This document shows, in pieces, positions 35,348 to 43,852 of a stretch of DNA of 64,000 bases; position 1 is the stretch's first letter, and each line of letters begins with the position of its first letter. Location: the NCBI GenBank assembly GCA_043739385.1, contig JAYUED010000187.1:87291-151290 (forward strand), given 5' to 3'. The notes below the pieces were generated by a model that saw only the letters and a list, made by a program, of their open reading frames with translations, did not search any database and had not been told where the DNA came from. Made by a program: the position numbers and the translations under genes. This DNA is from Defluviibacillus sp043739385. Lineage in GTDB: Bacteria; Pseudomonadota; Gammaproteobacteria; Burkholderiales; Burkholderiaceae_C.

Positions 35348-36472
35348 TCAGAAGACTACAACGTCTCGCAGGGAGTGCCCTGTTGCCAGCCGGTCAAAGC
35401 CACTGTTGATCTGGTCTAGTGGTATTTGTTGACCCATGAGTCGGTTGACGGGCAGTTTTCCGCGCTGGTACATCTCGATATAGCGGGGAATATCGCGAAC
35501 TGGCACGCTGGAGCCAATGTACGAGCCGCGTAAAGTACGTTCCTCCGCCACCAGGGATACCGGGGATAACTCAAACCGGTGCGCGGGATTGGGCAGACCT
35601 GCGGTGATGGTCGAGCCACCGCGCCGGGTGATGCGGTAGGCCAACTCAAGTGCTTTGACGGAACCTGCCATCTCAAAAGCATAGTCCACACCGCCCTTGG
35701 TGAGCTCGCGTACCTCATCCGCAGCCGTAGCACTGCTTGCGTTGACGGTAGCGATGGCGCCAAGCTCACGGGCAAGTTTGAGCTTGTCATCGTTCAGATC
35801 TAGTGCCACCACTTCGCGCGCGCCAGAGGCCACTGCGGCCAGCAAGGCGGTCAAGCCTACGCCCCCCAAGCCCAGCACTGCTACTGTGCTGCCTGCTTGG
35901 ACACGCGCCGTGTTGATCACCGCGCCTACGCCGGTCAACACCGCACAGCCGAACAAGGCGGCTTCGGCATAGCTGATATCAGCGTGAATCTTGACACAAG
36001 AGCGGCGGCTAACTACCGCATATTCGGCAAAACACGAAACACCCGTATGGTGGTTGAGCGCTGTGGTGCCGATATGTAACCTGCGTTCACCGCTGAGCAA
36101 TGTGCCTGCTGTGTTGGCTACTGCGCCAGGCTCACACAGTGCCGGGCGCCCTTCAGCGCAGGGCACACAGCCGCCGCAGCTGGGCACAAACACCAGTACC
36201 ACGCGGTCGCCAGGAGCTAAATCGCGCACATCCGAGGCTACCGCTACGACCTCCCCGGCAGATTCATGGCCCAGCACCATGGGAACGGGCCTGGGCCGAT
36301 CCCCTGAAATTACCGATAAATCTGAGTGACACAGGCCAGCAGCACCAATACGCACCAGTACTTCGCCAGGGCCAGGCGGATCAAGTTCCACTTCCTGCAC
36401 ACGCAGTGGCAGGCTTTGGGCGTAGGGCGCGGGTGCCCCAATGACTTCTAAAACAGCAGCGCGAATTTTCAT
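35348..36472 (-). CDS. Zinc-dependent alcohol dehydrogenase (MDR superfamily)
   Basis: 374 residues, ATG at 36472. The catalytic-zinc ligands sit in GLCHSD (Cys48) and GHE (His69). The four structural-zinc cysteines are C99, C102, C105 and C113. The Rossmann motif GLGGVG is intact, followed by an acidic DLN that favours NAD. The architecture is that of class III/aryl-alcohol type dehydrogenases. With the aldehyde dehydrogenase upstream it could oxidise an alcohol through aldehyde to acid. The ribosome-binding region is formed by the repeated heptamer TTTAGGA, with AGGA eight bases before the ATG. Confidence 0.9.
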   Translation of the reverse strand: MKIRAAVLEVIGAPAPYAQSLPLRVQEVELDPPGPGEVLVRIGAAGLCHSDLSVISGDRPRPVPMVLGHESAGEVVAVASDVRDLAPGDRVVLVFVPSCGGCVPCAEGRPALCEPGAVANTAGTLLSGERRLHIGTTALNHHTGVSCFAEYAVVSRRSCVKIHADISYAEAALFGCAVLTGVGAVINTARVQAGSTVAVLGLGGVGLTALLAAVASGAREVVALDLNDDKLKLARELGAIATVNASSATAADEVRELTKGGVDYAFEMAGSVKALELAYRITRRGGSTITAGLPNPAHRFELSPVSLVAEERTLRGSYIGSSVPVRDIPRYIEMYQRGKLPVNRLMGQQIPLDQINSGFDRLATGHSLRDVVVF

Positions 36473-36481
36473 AGCCCCAGT

Positions 36482-36502
36482 CCTAAATCCTAAATCCTAA
36501 AT
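36482..36502. repeat. 7-bp tandem repeat carrying the Shine-Dalgarno of the alcohol dehydrogenase
   Basis: Three exact CCTAAAT units (on the minus strand ATTTAGG). Read towards the alcohol dehydrogenase, the units supply three consecutive AGGA motifs, and the nearest has good spacing to the ATG. Confidence 0.8.
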
Positions 36503-36522
36503 TCCAAACTCCAGCCAATTAC

Positions 36523-36545
36523 TCGTACAAACTAATCGTACAAAC
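36523..36545. repeat. 10-bp direct repeat in the ADH-ALDH spacer
   Basis: TCGTACAAAC occurs at 36523-36532 and again at 36536-36545, between the aldehyde dehydrogenase stop and the alcohol dehydrogenase start. Confidence 0.7.
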
Positions 36546-36559
36546 GGAATCAGCGTGCA

Positions 36560-37996
36560 TCAGTGCCCGTGGTACTGCACCACCGTTTTCACCACGCAAA
36601 ACTCTTCCAAGGCGAGAAAGCCTTTTTCACGGCCATGCCCACTGTGCTTCACGCCGCCAAAGGGCAACTCAACACCGCCGCCCGCGCCATAACAGTTGAG
36701 GTAAACCTGCCCGCATTGCATCTGCTTGGCCATGCGTGTCTGGCGCGAACCATCCCGAGTCCAGATACCTGCCAAAAGACCAAAATCAGTCGCATTCGCG
36801 AGCCGTACCGCATCTGCTTCATCCGTGAAAGGGATCACTGACAAAACGGGGCCAAAGACTTCATCACAGGCCAACTCATGGTCACGGGGAACAGGGCCAA
36901 ACACCGTAGGTGCCACATAGAAACCACCTGCGGGTACGCCTGCCGCAACTTGGCCTTGTGCCAGGATGGGAATACCGCTGGCCATTGCGCGTGCGATAAA
37001 GCCTTCGACCCGTTCCTTTTGCGCTGCGTTGATGAGTGGCCCGCAATCGAGGTCCATCGCCTGTGAGCCAACGCGGGACTGCGCAAAGCGCTTTTTCACG
37101 CGCTCGACAAAATCATCGTAAATGGACGCTTGCACCAGCAAGCGACTTCCTGCCGAGCAAGTTTGCCCAGCGTTTTGAGTGATGGCTTTTAAAATCGTTG
37201 CTTCTGCGCGGTCAAGATCAGCATCCTCAAAGACGATTTGCGGTGACTTGCCACCCAGTTCCAGCACGCATTTGATAAGCCTGTCGCCTGCAGCCCGCTG
37301 AACCAATCGACCCACTTCGGGGGAGCCTGTGAACGTGACGAAATTGATGCCAGGGTGTGCGGTTAGCGCAGCCCCCGCCTCTTCACCCAGTCCGGTCACC
37401 ACATTGAGTGCACCGTCAGGTATTCCTGCTTCTTGCGCAATTCGGCAAAACGCAAGCGGCGTCAGGCAAGCGTCCTCAGAAGGTTTGAGCACTACCGCGT
37501 TGCCCATCGCTAACGCTGGAACCACCGAGCGTCCAAACATCTGGGCCGGGTAGTTCCACGGCAGGATGTGGGCTGTGACGCCGTATGGCTCATGCATTAC
37601 CACCACATGAAAATCATTCAAATAGGGGATTTGCTGACCGTGCAGCTTGTCGGCGGCGCCGCCGTAGAACTCGCAATAGCGTGCCGCGACAGTGATGTCA
37701 TTGCGTGCTTGCGTCAGCGGTTTACCCGTGTCCCGGGCCTCTAATTGCGCCAACTCTTCGCTGCGCGACAGCATAATTTGGCCCATTTTGCTCAAAATTC
37801 GCCCCCGTTCGGTCGCCGTGAGCGCACCCCACGCACCGCCTAAGGCAGTGCGTGCAGCCGTTACCGCGCGGTCAATGTCCACCGCATTGCCACGTGCCAA
37901 GTGATCGAATGCTTCCCCAGTGGCCGGGTCAATAACGGACAGCGTTTCGCCGCTCACAGCAGCTACCCATTGGCCGCCGATGAAGTGTTGTTGCAT
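36560..37996 (-). CDS. NAD(P)-dependent aldehyde dehydrogenase
   Basis: 478 residues, ATG at 37996. The family motifs are complete: LPWNYPAQ with the catalytic Asn, TFTGSPEVG, LELGGKSPQIV with the general-base Glu, GQTCSAGSR with the nucleophilic Cys near residue 279, and EVFGPVLSVIPF. It resembles betaine-aldehyde/general aldehyde dehydrogenases; the substrate is unknown. It sits between the SDR and the alcohol dehydrogenase. Its leader contains a 12-bp tandem repeat where a Shine-Dalgarno sequence would be expected. Confidence 0.93.
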   Translation of the reverse strand: MQQHFIGGQWVAAVSGETLSVIDPATGEAFDHLARGNAVDIDRAVTAARTALGGAWGALTATERGRILSKMGQIMLSRSEELAQLEARDTGKPLTQARNDITVAARYCEFYGGAADKLHGQQIPYLNDFHVVVMHEPYGVTAHILPWNYPAQMFGRSVVPALAMGNAVVLKPSEDACLTPLAFCRIAQEAGIPDGALNVVTGLGEEAGAALTAHPGINFVTFTGSPEVGRLVQRAAGDRLIKCVLELGGKSPQIVFEDADLDRAEATILKAITQNAGQTCSAGSRLLVQASIYDDFVERVKKRFAQSRVGSQAMDLDCGPLINAAQKERVEGFIARAMASGIPILAQGQVAAGVPAGGFYVAPTVFGPVPRDHELACDEVFGPVLSVIPFTDEADAVRLANATDFGLLAGIWTRDGSRQTRMAKQMQCGQVYLNCYGAGGGVELPFGGVKHSGHGREKGFLALEEFCVVKTVVQYHGH

Positions 37997-38006
37997 GGTA
38001 GTTTTC

Positions 38007-38042
38007 TGTGGAAATTGCCGTGGAAATTGCTGTGGGAATTTT
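38007..38042. repeat. 12-bp tandem repeat upstream of the aldehyde dehydrogenase
   Basis: Three units of about TGTGGAAATTGC (the third imperfect, TGTGGGAATTTT) lie 11-46 bases upstream of the ATG at 37996, between the SDR stop and the ALDH start. Confidence 0.8.
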
Positions 38043-38055
38043 GGGGTGGTAAGGC

Positions 38056-38805
38056 TCAGACCGTACGGCCACCATCCACCGGAAACTCAACCCCGGTGAT
38101 GAACTCAGCCTCGTCGCTGGCGAGATAGAGCGCAGCGCGGGCAATGTCCAGTGGGCGGGACAAGCGGCCAAGCGGGATGCCGGCGATAAAGCGCGCGCGG
38201 TTTTCAGGGGTGTCAGGCACGCCCATGAAGTCGCCCAGCATGCCGGTTTCCCCCATCACCGGGCAAATCACATTCACGCGAATGCCATCGGGGCCCAGTT
38301 CCACTGCCAGCGATTTGGACATCAAATTCACCGCGGCCTTGGATCCGTTGTACCAAGTCAGTCCAGGGCGGGGGCGAATGCCTGCGGTGGAGCCAATGTT
38401 CAAAATAACGCCACTGCCCCGCTGACGCATGTGTGGCACCACAGCGTGCGTCATGTGGAAAATTGATTTCACGTTGACTGCAAACACCTTGTCAAAAAGC
38501 GCTTCGTCCACGTTCAGTAGCGGTTGGTTACGGTGGGTAAACCCCGCGTTGTTGATAACGATATCGGGCACGCCGAATTCACTGATACAGGCGCTCACTA
38601 GGTTGTCGATGTCGGCGCGCAGTGACACATCTGCTTGAATGGCGAGCGCACTGGATCCAATTTCTGAGGCTACCGATTTGGCCCCTGTGAAATTCAGGTC
38701 AGCCACCACCACCATTGCACCTTCACTTGCAAATAAGCGGGCGATTTCAGCACCAAAGCCACTGGCCGCACCCGTGACGATAGCTATCTTGTTTTGGAGT
38801 CTCAT
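38056..38805 (-). CDS. Short-chain dehydrogenase/reductase (SDR)
   Basis: 249 residues, ATG at 38805. Classical SDR features are TGAASGFG at the N-terminus, an acidic residue after beta-2 (VVVADLN) suggesting NAD, NNAG, a catalytic Ser in NIGSTAG, and YNGSK as the YxxxK motif. The C-terminus ends in FPVDGGRTV, typical of FabG-like enzymes. It is probably part of the oxidation route of the ABC-linked cluster; the substrate is unknown. Confidence 0.92.
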   Translation of the reverse strand: MRLQNKIAIVTGAASGFGAEIARLFASEGAMVVVADLNFTGAKSVASEIGSSALAIQADVSLRADIDNLVSACISEFGVPDIVINNAGFTHRNQPLLNVDEALFDKVFAVNVKSIFHMTHAVVPHMRQRGSGVILNIGSTAGIRPRPGLTWYNGSKAAVNLMSKSLAVELGPDGIRVNVICPVMGETGMLGDFMGVPDTPENRARFIAGIPLGRLSRPLDIARAALYLASDEAEFITGVEFPVDGGRTV

Positions 38806-38892
38806 GTGTTATTCCTTTGAAATTATTGGGTGAAATTGAGATCGTTTAAATCGACTCAACCATTGAAATTGAAGGTGATGAAAGCGACCTGT

Positions 38893-40386
38893 TCAGTGGA
38901 TTGATGCGTACATGATGTCTTGCTCCGTCACCCCGGTATTGGAGAATTCTTCGACAATCTTGCCTTGGCGCGACACCAAAATTCGGTCAGCCAGCGCCAT
39001 GACTTCGGGCAGGTAGGACGAGATCACCACCACCGCTTTGCCTTCGTCGGCCAGTTGTTTGATGAGCTGGTGAATTTCTGCAATCGCACCCACATCCACA
39101 CCCCGTGTAGGTTCGTCGAAAATAATCAATTCAGGTTGCTGAATCAGTGACTTTGCAATCACGACTTTTTGCTGATTCCCCCCTGAAAGCTCAATCACTT
39201 TGGCGTCTTTGTTGACGGCCTTAACGTTGAGTTTTTGAATCCATTCTTGCCCCACCTTGTCAGCCTCGCCGGCACTCACCCAGTTGCGTCGCCAGCCCAG
39301 CTTGGCCAGCAAACCCATGTAGATGTTTCGCGATATCGACATGGTTTCGAAAAAGCCTTCTACTTTGCGGTCTTCTGTGATGTAAACAATGCCAGCTGCA
39401 ATGGCCTGCTCAGGCACGCGGTAGCGCACGGGTTTGTTGTTCAGCAGCACCTTTCCGCCGTGAAAGTAATCCCGTTTCAGCACCCCGGCTACCACTTTGA
39501 AGGTCTCGGTTCGGCCTGAACCTACCAAGCCAAAAACGCCAGTGATTTGCCCTGCAAAGATCGACAAGGAGTTGTTGCGCACCATGGAGCCCATGCGCAG
39601 GTTTTGCACACTTAACACGCGCCGCCCAGCGGGCCTGGGCGCAGCGCGGTGACCGCCATACAGCTCTTCCGAGAGTTGTCTTCCCACCATGGACTGGACA
39701 ATACGGTCACGGTTGAAGTTGGCGGTGTCATCGGTCAGCACCTTTTTGCCATCGCGTAAAACGGTGATGCGGTCAGAAATAGCCAGTGCTTCTTCCAGTG
39801 CGTGCGATATGAAGATTACCGATACACCCCGGTGCTTTAAGTTGGCGACCAGATCAAAGAAATGTTGTTTTTCCTCGGGCGTCAAGGTGGCGGTAGGCTC
39901 ATCGAACACGATGATGCGGGCCTTGTGTAAGACGGCGCGGGCAATTTCCACCATTTGCTTCTTTGCCGCTCCCAAGCTGCCCACCATTTGGGTGGGGTCT
40001 ACGTCAAAGTTCAGAGACTGCAAAAACTGCTGGGCAGAGATATACACCCCACGCAGCCGGTTGATGAACTTCTCTTGACCGAGGTAAAGGTTTTGTGCCA
40101 CCGTCATCGTTGGCACCAGGCTGGTTTCCTGGAACACCATGGCGATACCGATGGCCAGCGCGTCCAGCGGCGTGCGCAGATGGACGACTTTGCCTTCTAT
40201 CAGCATCTCCCCGCTGCTTAAGGCCACCACGCCAGCCATCACCTTGGTCAAGGTGGATTTACCCGCACCGTTTTCACCCAGTAGCGCGTGTATTTCACCT
40301 GGCATCAGTGTGAAGTCGACGCCATTAATTGCCGGTACACCGGCATAGGTTTTGGTGGCTTGTCTCAGCTCCAGAATCGGTGTCAT
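38893..40386 (-). CDS. Ribose-type ABC importer, double ATP-binding subunit
   Basis: 497 residues, ATG at 40386, with two nucleotide-binding domains as in RbsA/MglA. Domain 1 has Walker A GENGAGKST (about 37-45), Walker B IIVFDEP and a modified signature (LGAAKKQ instead of LSGGQQQ). Domain 2 has the expected degenerate Walker A (GLVGSGRTE), a normal signature (LSGGNQQK) and LIIFDEP. It energises the two permeases of this cluster. Its start overlaps the stop of the propeller gene upstream by four bases (ATGA). Confidence 0.94.
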   Translation of the reverse strand: MTPILELRQATKTYAGVPAINGVDFTLMPGEIHALLGENGAGKSTLTKVMAGVVALSSGEMLIEGKVVHLRTPLDALAIGIAMVFQETSLVPTMTVAQNLYLGQEKFINRLRGVYISAQQFLQSLNFDVDPTQMVGSLGAAKKQMVEIARAVLHKARIIVFDEPTATLTPEEKQHFFDLVANLKHRGVSVIFISHALEEALAISDRITVLRDGKKVLTDDTANFNRDRIVQSMVGRQLSEELYGGHRAAPRPAGRRVLSVQNLRMGSMVRNNSLSIFAGQITGVFGLVGSGRTETFKVVAGVLKRDYFHGGKVLLNNKPVRYRVPEQAIAAGIVYITEDRKVEGFFETMSISRNIYMGLLAKLGWRRNWVSAGEADKVGQEWIQKLNVKAVNKDAKVIELSGGNQQKVVIAKSLIQQPELIIFDEPTRGVDVGAIAEIHQLIKQLADEGKAVVVISSYLPEVMALADRILVSRQGKIVEEFSNTGVTEQDIMYASIH

Positions 40387-41522
40387 GCGACCCCCTTCAT
40401 GTTGAAATCAGCCAGCGCGATGCGCACAATACGTCCAGACCCTTTGGACAAGGCATAGACAAACCCACCGTGTTCTACCGCCGCCACAATGCCGTGATGC
40501 TTGCCCCCAACACGACTGTGTAGCGAGAAAATCGGCTCTAAACTGGCATTGAGGCGTACCAAAAGACCGTAAGAGCGGGGTGGTGCCCAAGGCTTCAAGA
40601 TGCCCATTTGCTTCACGCTGCCCCCTTGCAGTGGTTCTAGGAAGTCACTGCCCGAGTTGAGTGCAGGCGCAATCCAGTAGCGAGGCTCAACCGTGAGCAT
40701 CATTTCGTCGCGAAAATCGTCTTCGCGCAGTACAAATTCAAGCAATTGGGTGCGGCCCGCAAACACACTGAGCCAGTACCCCCCTCCTTGTGCAGGGCTG
40801 ATGCGTGCTGGGTAGCCAGGCAACGCACTGGCCACTGAAGTGAGACTTTTGTTGCTTTCCTTCACGGATGCATTCACGGTGCTGACGCGGTGTGCCCAGC
40901 TTTCAGAGGCCAGTATCCTTTCGGTCTGCCCGCTGGCTACAGTGGTGCCGTCGCTACACACGCCATAGCAATAGGCCAGCCCTGCGGCCAACACACGGGT
41001 GGTATTGGTTACTGTGTCATATGCCAATACACGGCCGGTGTGACCACCTTCCAGCAGATCATGTCGCCACTCGGCATAGGGGCGCTTCAGTGAACCCTGG
41101 CTGATGAGCAACTGGCCGTCAGGCGCTACGTGCAACGCGTTCACCCCTACCAGTGACTGGCCTTCGAATATTTCTAGTTTTTTACCATGCGCCGCACCGC
41201 CTTCGCAGTGGATACTGCCACCGCTGGCCACGGCTACGCCACCGTCAGCGAAAAGCGCCAAGGCTTGGACGGGGGCGGAAAAACTCACCACTACCGTTGC
41301 GTTGCCACTGGAATCGAAGCGAAGCACGTCGTTACCGCAGGCTGCATGCAGCACGCCTTGCGTACTTAGCGCTAAGTCTTCCAACCCCAGCAGCTCAGCG
41401 AAAATTGGTGCTTCTTCGAGCAGATTATTCGGCTTGAGCGCGCCGTCGAAGACCGGTACTGACACGGTGTCTTCGCCGTCGCCAAAAAAACGGTCACGTA
41501 GACGGGCAAGTGCGTTAAACAT
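40383..41522 (-). CDS. Stand-alone strictosidine-synthase/SMP-30-like beta-propeller protein
   Basis: 379 residues from the ATG at 41522 (MFNALARLRDRFFG). No signal peptide is apparent, so it is probably cytoplasmic. Segments such as LASESWAHRVSTV and ALPGYPARISPAQGGGYWLSVF match the strictosidine-synthase-like/SMP-30 hydrolase propellers, which include Ca-dependent lactonases and esterases. Equivalent segments occur in the propeller fused to the neighbouring permease, so the two are likely divergent paralogues. The start overlaps the end of the fusion gene by eight bases and the stop overlaps the ATPase start, which strongly suggests coordinated synthesis. Confidence 0.82.
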   Translation of the reverse strand: MFNALARLRDRFFGDGEDTVSVPVFDGALKPNNLLEEAPIFAELLGLEDLALSTQGVLHAACGNDVLRFDSSGNATVVVSFSAPVQALALFADGGVAVASGGSIHCEGGAAHGKKLEIFEGQSLVGVNALHVAPDGQLLISQGSLKRPYAEWRHDLLEGGHTGRVLAYDTVTNTTRVLAAGLAYCYGVCSDGTTVASGQTERILASESWAHRVSTVNASVKESNKSLTSVASALPGYPARISPAQGGGYWLSVFAGRTQLLEFVLREDDFRDEMMLTVEPRYWIAPALNSGSDFLEPLQGGSVKQMGILKPWAPPRSYGLLVRLNASLEPIFSLHSRVGGKHHGIVAAVEHGGFVYALSKGSGRIVRIALADFNMKGVA

Positions 41523-43656
41523 GGCTGCCCCCAAGTTGTTGCTGCGACGGTTTGGGTTGTTGCTTGTGCTGCATATAAGTCGGGTCGGCGCCCTCAAGGC
41601 GATAGCGGCCAATGCGGTTATTGGAAATGCCGCCTAGGTACAGGTAGCCCCGGTGCTCACGCATAGAGGTAATCATGGGGTGGTTAACGCCACCCAAATC
41701 CCACAGCGACTCCAAGATCTCGCCACGTTCGTTGAACTTGACGACGCAACCTGTATTGATGTTGGGCGACAACCATTCGTCTTGGGGCAGTTGCTTGGAC
41801 ATGCGGGTACGAAAGCCAGGTTTTCGCATTGCCAAATCGAACGTTGGACTGCGCATTCCCAGTAAAGCGACCCAGTAATTGCCGTCGGATGCGCGGTTGA
41901 TGTTGTCGGGGTAGCCCGGCAGATTGGGAATCACTACCTCCAGTTGACCGCTCTTGGGGCCGTCAAACCAGTAGCGTGTGATGCTGCATTTCCAGCTTTC
42001 GGCGAACAAGATCGATTGGCCGTCAGAGCCCAGACACACGCCGTTCGGAAAGGTCAGATTTTTAACGACGGTTCGGGTTTGTTTAGTGCGTGGGTCGTAG
42101 CAAATGATGCGGCCATTGCCCCGGCCTTCTAGGCTGTCGATTGGCCATTCGTGCATTTCATAACGCACGGTGGCTTCAGAGAAGAAAATGCGGCCATCGG
42201 GGGCGATGTCCAAGTCATCGGCGAGTCGCAGGCGGCTGTCATCGATGACAGAAAGTAGTGAGCGGTTGGTCTCGTCGGTGACCTTCTCCACCACGCGTTG
42301 TGGCGTCACGCGGTACAGACCCATGCCGCCCACGCAGACATAGAGGTTACCGTACGCATCGAAAGCCATACCCAGCGGCTGGCCACCGATGTGGGCGTAG
42401 AGTGACATTTTTTGATGGCCAGGCGCTTCAAAACGCATGATGTCGCCGTGACGGGTGCCGCAGTACAGGTTGTCGTCCGCGTCCAAAATCACATCTTCTG
42501 GCGACTCCACCTCGCCCAAGCCAATCAAAGTCACATCGCGCAGCTTGTCGTTCACGGCGTAAGCTGTGCCTGAGTCCTCTGCGCAGGATGGGGCTGTAGG
42601 CAGTTCCAGGTAAGTGGGGCTGACGTACACCTCTTGAATCAGCTTGTCGCGGTTTTTGAACCAACGGATATCAATGATGGCGGCGAGCAGCAAAATAGTG
42701 CCCAGCACCACCCGTGCCGGGCCACCCGGTACAGCCATGCGAAGCAGGCCATTGGTAATCAGAAGCACGATCAGCAGACCCAGTACCGCCTTGGTGACTG
42801 AGCCCTTGCCGCCACCCAAGCGAATACCACCGAGTACAGCGGCGGTCAAAATCATTACTTCCATGCCTCGGCCCGTATCGGCCCCAGCGCTTGCCAGCCG
42901 AGCCGCGTAAAACACGCTGCCAGAGGCGGCTAAAACGCCAGACGCCACATAGGTCAGCGCGATCACCCGTTTGACGGCCAAGCCTGCGTTGTAGGCGGAG
43001 CGGCGGCTGCCACCGATAGCGCTGATATGCCACCCGGCACGCATACGTGTCAGGAAAATATGACCTAAAACTGCGACCACAGCAAACACCCAGCCGGCGA
43101 TGGGTATGTTCAAAAAGTCACCATTGCCAATAGCGTCCCAAACTGTAGATTCGGGTACGTAGGATGAAATATCAACGGCATAACCTAAAGTCAGCATGTC
43201 GAAGGCTGAGCGGTAAATGATGAGCGTGATGAGTGTGGTCAAAAAAGCCCGAAGTCGGAAGTAGCCAATCAGCACCCCGTTGATGCCCCCTAGCACAGCC
43301 CCAAACACCAGGGTGATGGCGATGGACACGGGTACTGGTAGTTTGAGGATGTGCATGCAGTAGAGCGCGCAAAAGTTGCACAGCGCGAACATTGCACCCA
43401 CCGAGAGATCAATGCCTCCAGCAATCAGCACCAGGGTCATGCCAAACACCACAAAACCCAGTTCACCCGCTTGGCGGATGGTGTCGGCAAGAGTGGATGC
43501 CGACATGAAGTTGTCGATACGGGTGCTGAAGTACGCCAGAGTCAGCAGTAAGAACAGCACTGGCACCGCCGTCTCTGTCCAGCGCTTGGAGAGCAACTCA
43601 CCTATAACGTGATCAGGCCACAGGCGGTAGCGCAGTTTGAGGAGTGTTTCACGCAT
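41515..43656 (-). CDS. ABC permease fused to a strictosidine-synthase-like beta-propeller
   Basis: 713 residues from the ATG at 43656 (MRETLLKLRYRLW); an in-frame upstream extension to 43728 is less likely. Residues 1 to about 325 form a ribose-type permease with many hydrophobic segments and the family signature LIAGGIDLSVGAM. After a short linker (IDIRWFKNRDKLIQEVY) the rest is a six-bladed-propeller-type domain: SPEDVILDADDNLYCGTRHG, RLADDLDIAPDGRIFFSEAT, FPNGVCLGSDGQSILFAES, NLPGYPDNINRASDGNYWVAL, NHPMITSMREHRGYLYLGG. The frame is continuous, with no stop or shift at the junction. Relatives of the permease part normally have a cytoplasmic C-terminus, so the propeller should face the cytoplasm. 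Hydrolysis of the imported molecule at the exit of the channel is my inference. Confidence 0.88.
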   Translation of the reverse strand: MRETLLKLRYRLWPDHVIGELLSKRWTETAVPVLFLLLTLAYFSTRIDNFMSASTLADTIRQAGELGFVVFGMTLVLIAGGIDLSVGAMFALCNFCALYCMHILKLPVPVSIAITLVFGAVLGGINGVLIGYFRLRAFLTTLITLIIYRSAFDMLTLGYAVDISSYVPESTVWDAIGNGDFLNIPIAGWVFAVVAVLGHIFLTRMRAGWHISAIGGSRRSAYNAGLAVKRVIALTYVASGVLAASGSVFYAARLASAGADTGRGMEVMILTAAVLGGIRLGGGKGSVTKAVLGLLIVLLITNGLLRMAVPGGPARVVLGTILLLAAIIDIRWFKNRDKLIQEVYVSPTYLELPTAPSCAEDSGTAYAVNDKLRDVTLIGLGEVESPEDVILDADDNLYCGTRHGDIMRFEAPGHQKMSLYAHIGGQPLGMAFDAYGNLYVCVGGMGLYRVTPQRVVEKVTDETNRSLLSVIDDSRLRLADDLDIAPDGRIFFSEATVRYEMHEWPIDSLEGRGNGRIICYDPRTKQTRTVVKNLTFPNGVCLGSDGQSILFAESWKCSITRYWFDGPKSGQLEVVIPNLPGYPDNINRASDGNYWVALLGMRSPTFDLAMRKPGFRTRMSKQLPQDEWLSPNINTGCVVKFNERGEILESLWDLGGVNHPMITSMREHRGYLYLGGISNNRIGRYRLEGADPTYMQHKQQPKPSQQQLGGSHV

Positions 43657-43696
43657 GGAAGATAGGGCGAGTGAGGACGGTAAAGGTAAGGACACA

Positions 43697-43719
43697 GCGG
43701 GCGACAAGATGCCGCCCGC
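43697..43719 (-). other. Stable GC hairpin between the binding-protein gene and the permease fusion
   Basis: GCGGGCG (43697-43703) and CGCCCGC (43713-43719) form a 7-bp stem without a following T-run. It lies in the 196-base spacer downstream of the binding-protein gene, a common place for hairpins that protect the more abundant binding-protein mRNA. Confidence 0.5.
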
Positions 43720-43852
43720 CCTTTCCACGGAGGTGGTAAGGGTGGCTTTAGAGGTTGGGATTTGAGCTTTGGCTTTGCAGCACGAAGAAGTAGATACTCA
43801 CCTTCACAAGTAAGTACCAACCCCCTCGGCAGTCAGACAAACCTGAAGATTT

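Noticed and set aside
43697..43719. Intrinsic terminator after the binding-protein gene
   Set aside because: The stem is strong, but no T-run follows on the minus strand; it is kept as a hairpin only.
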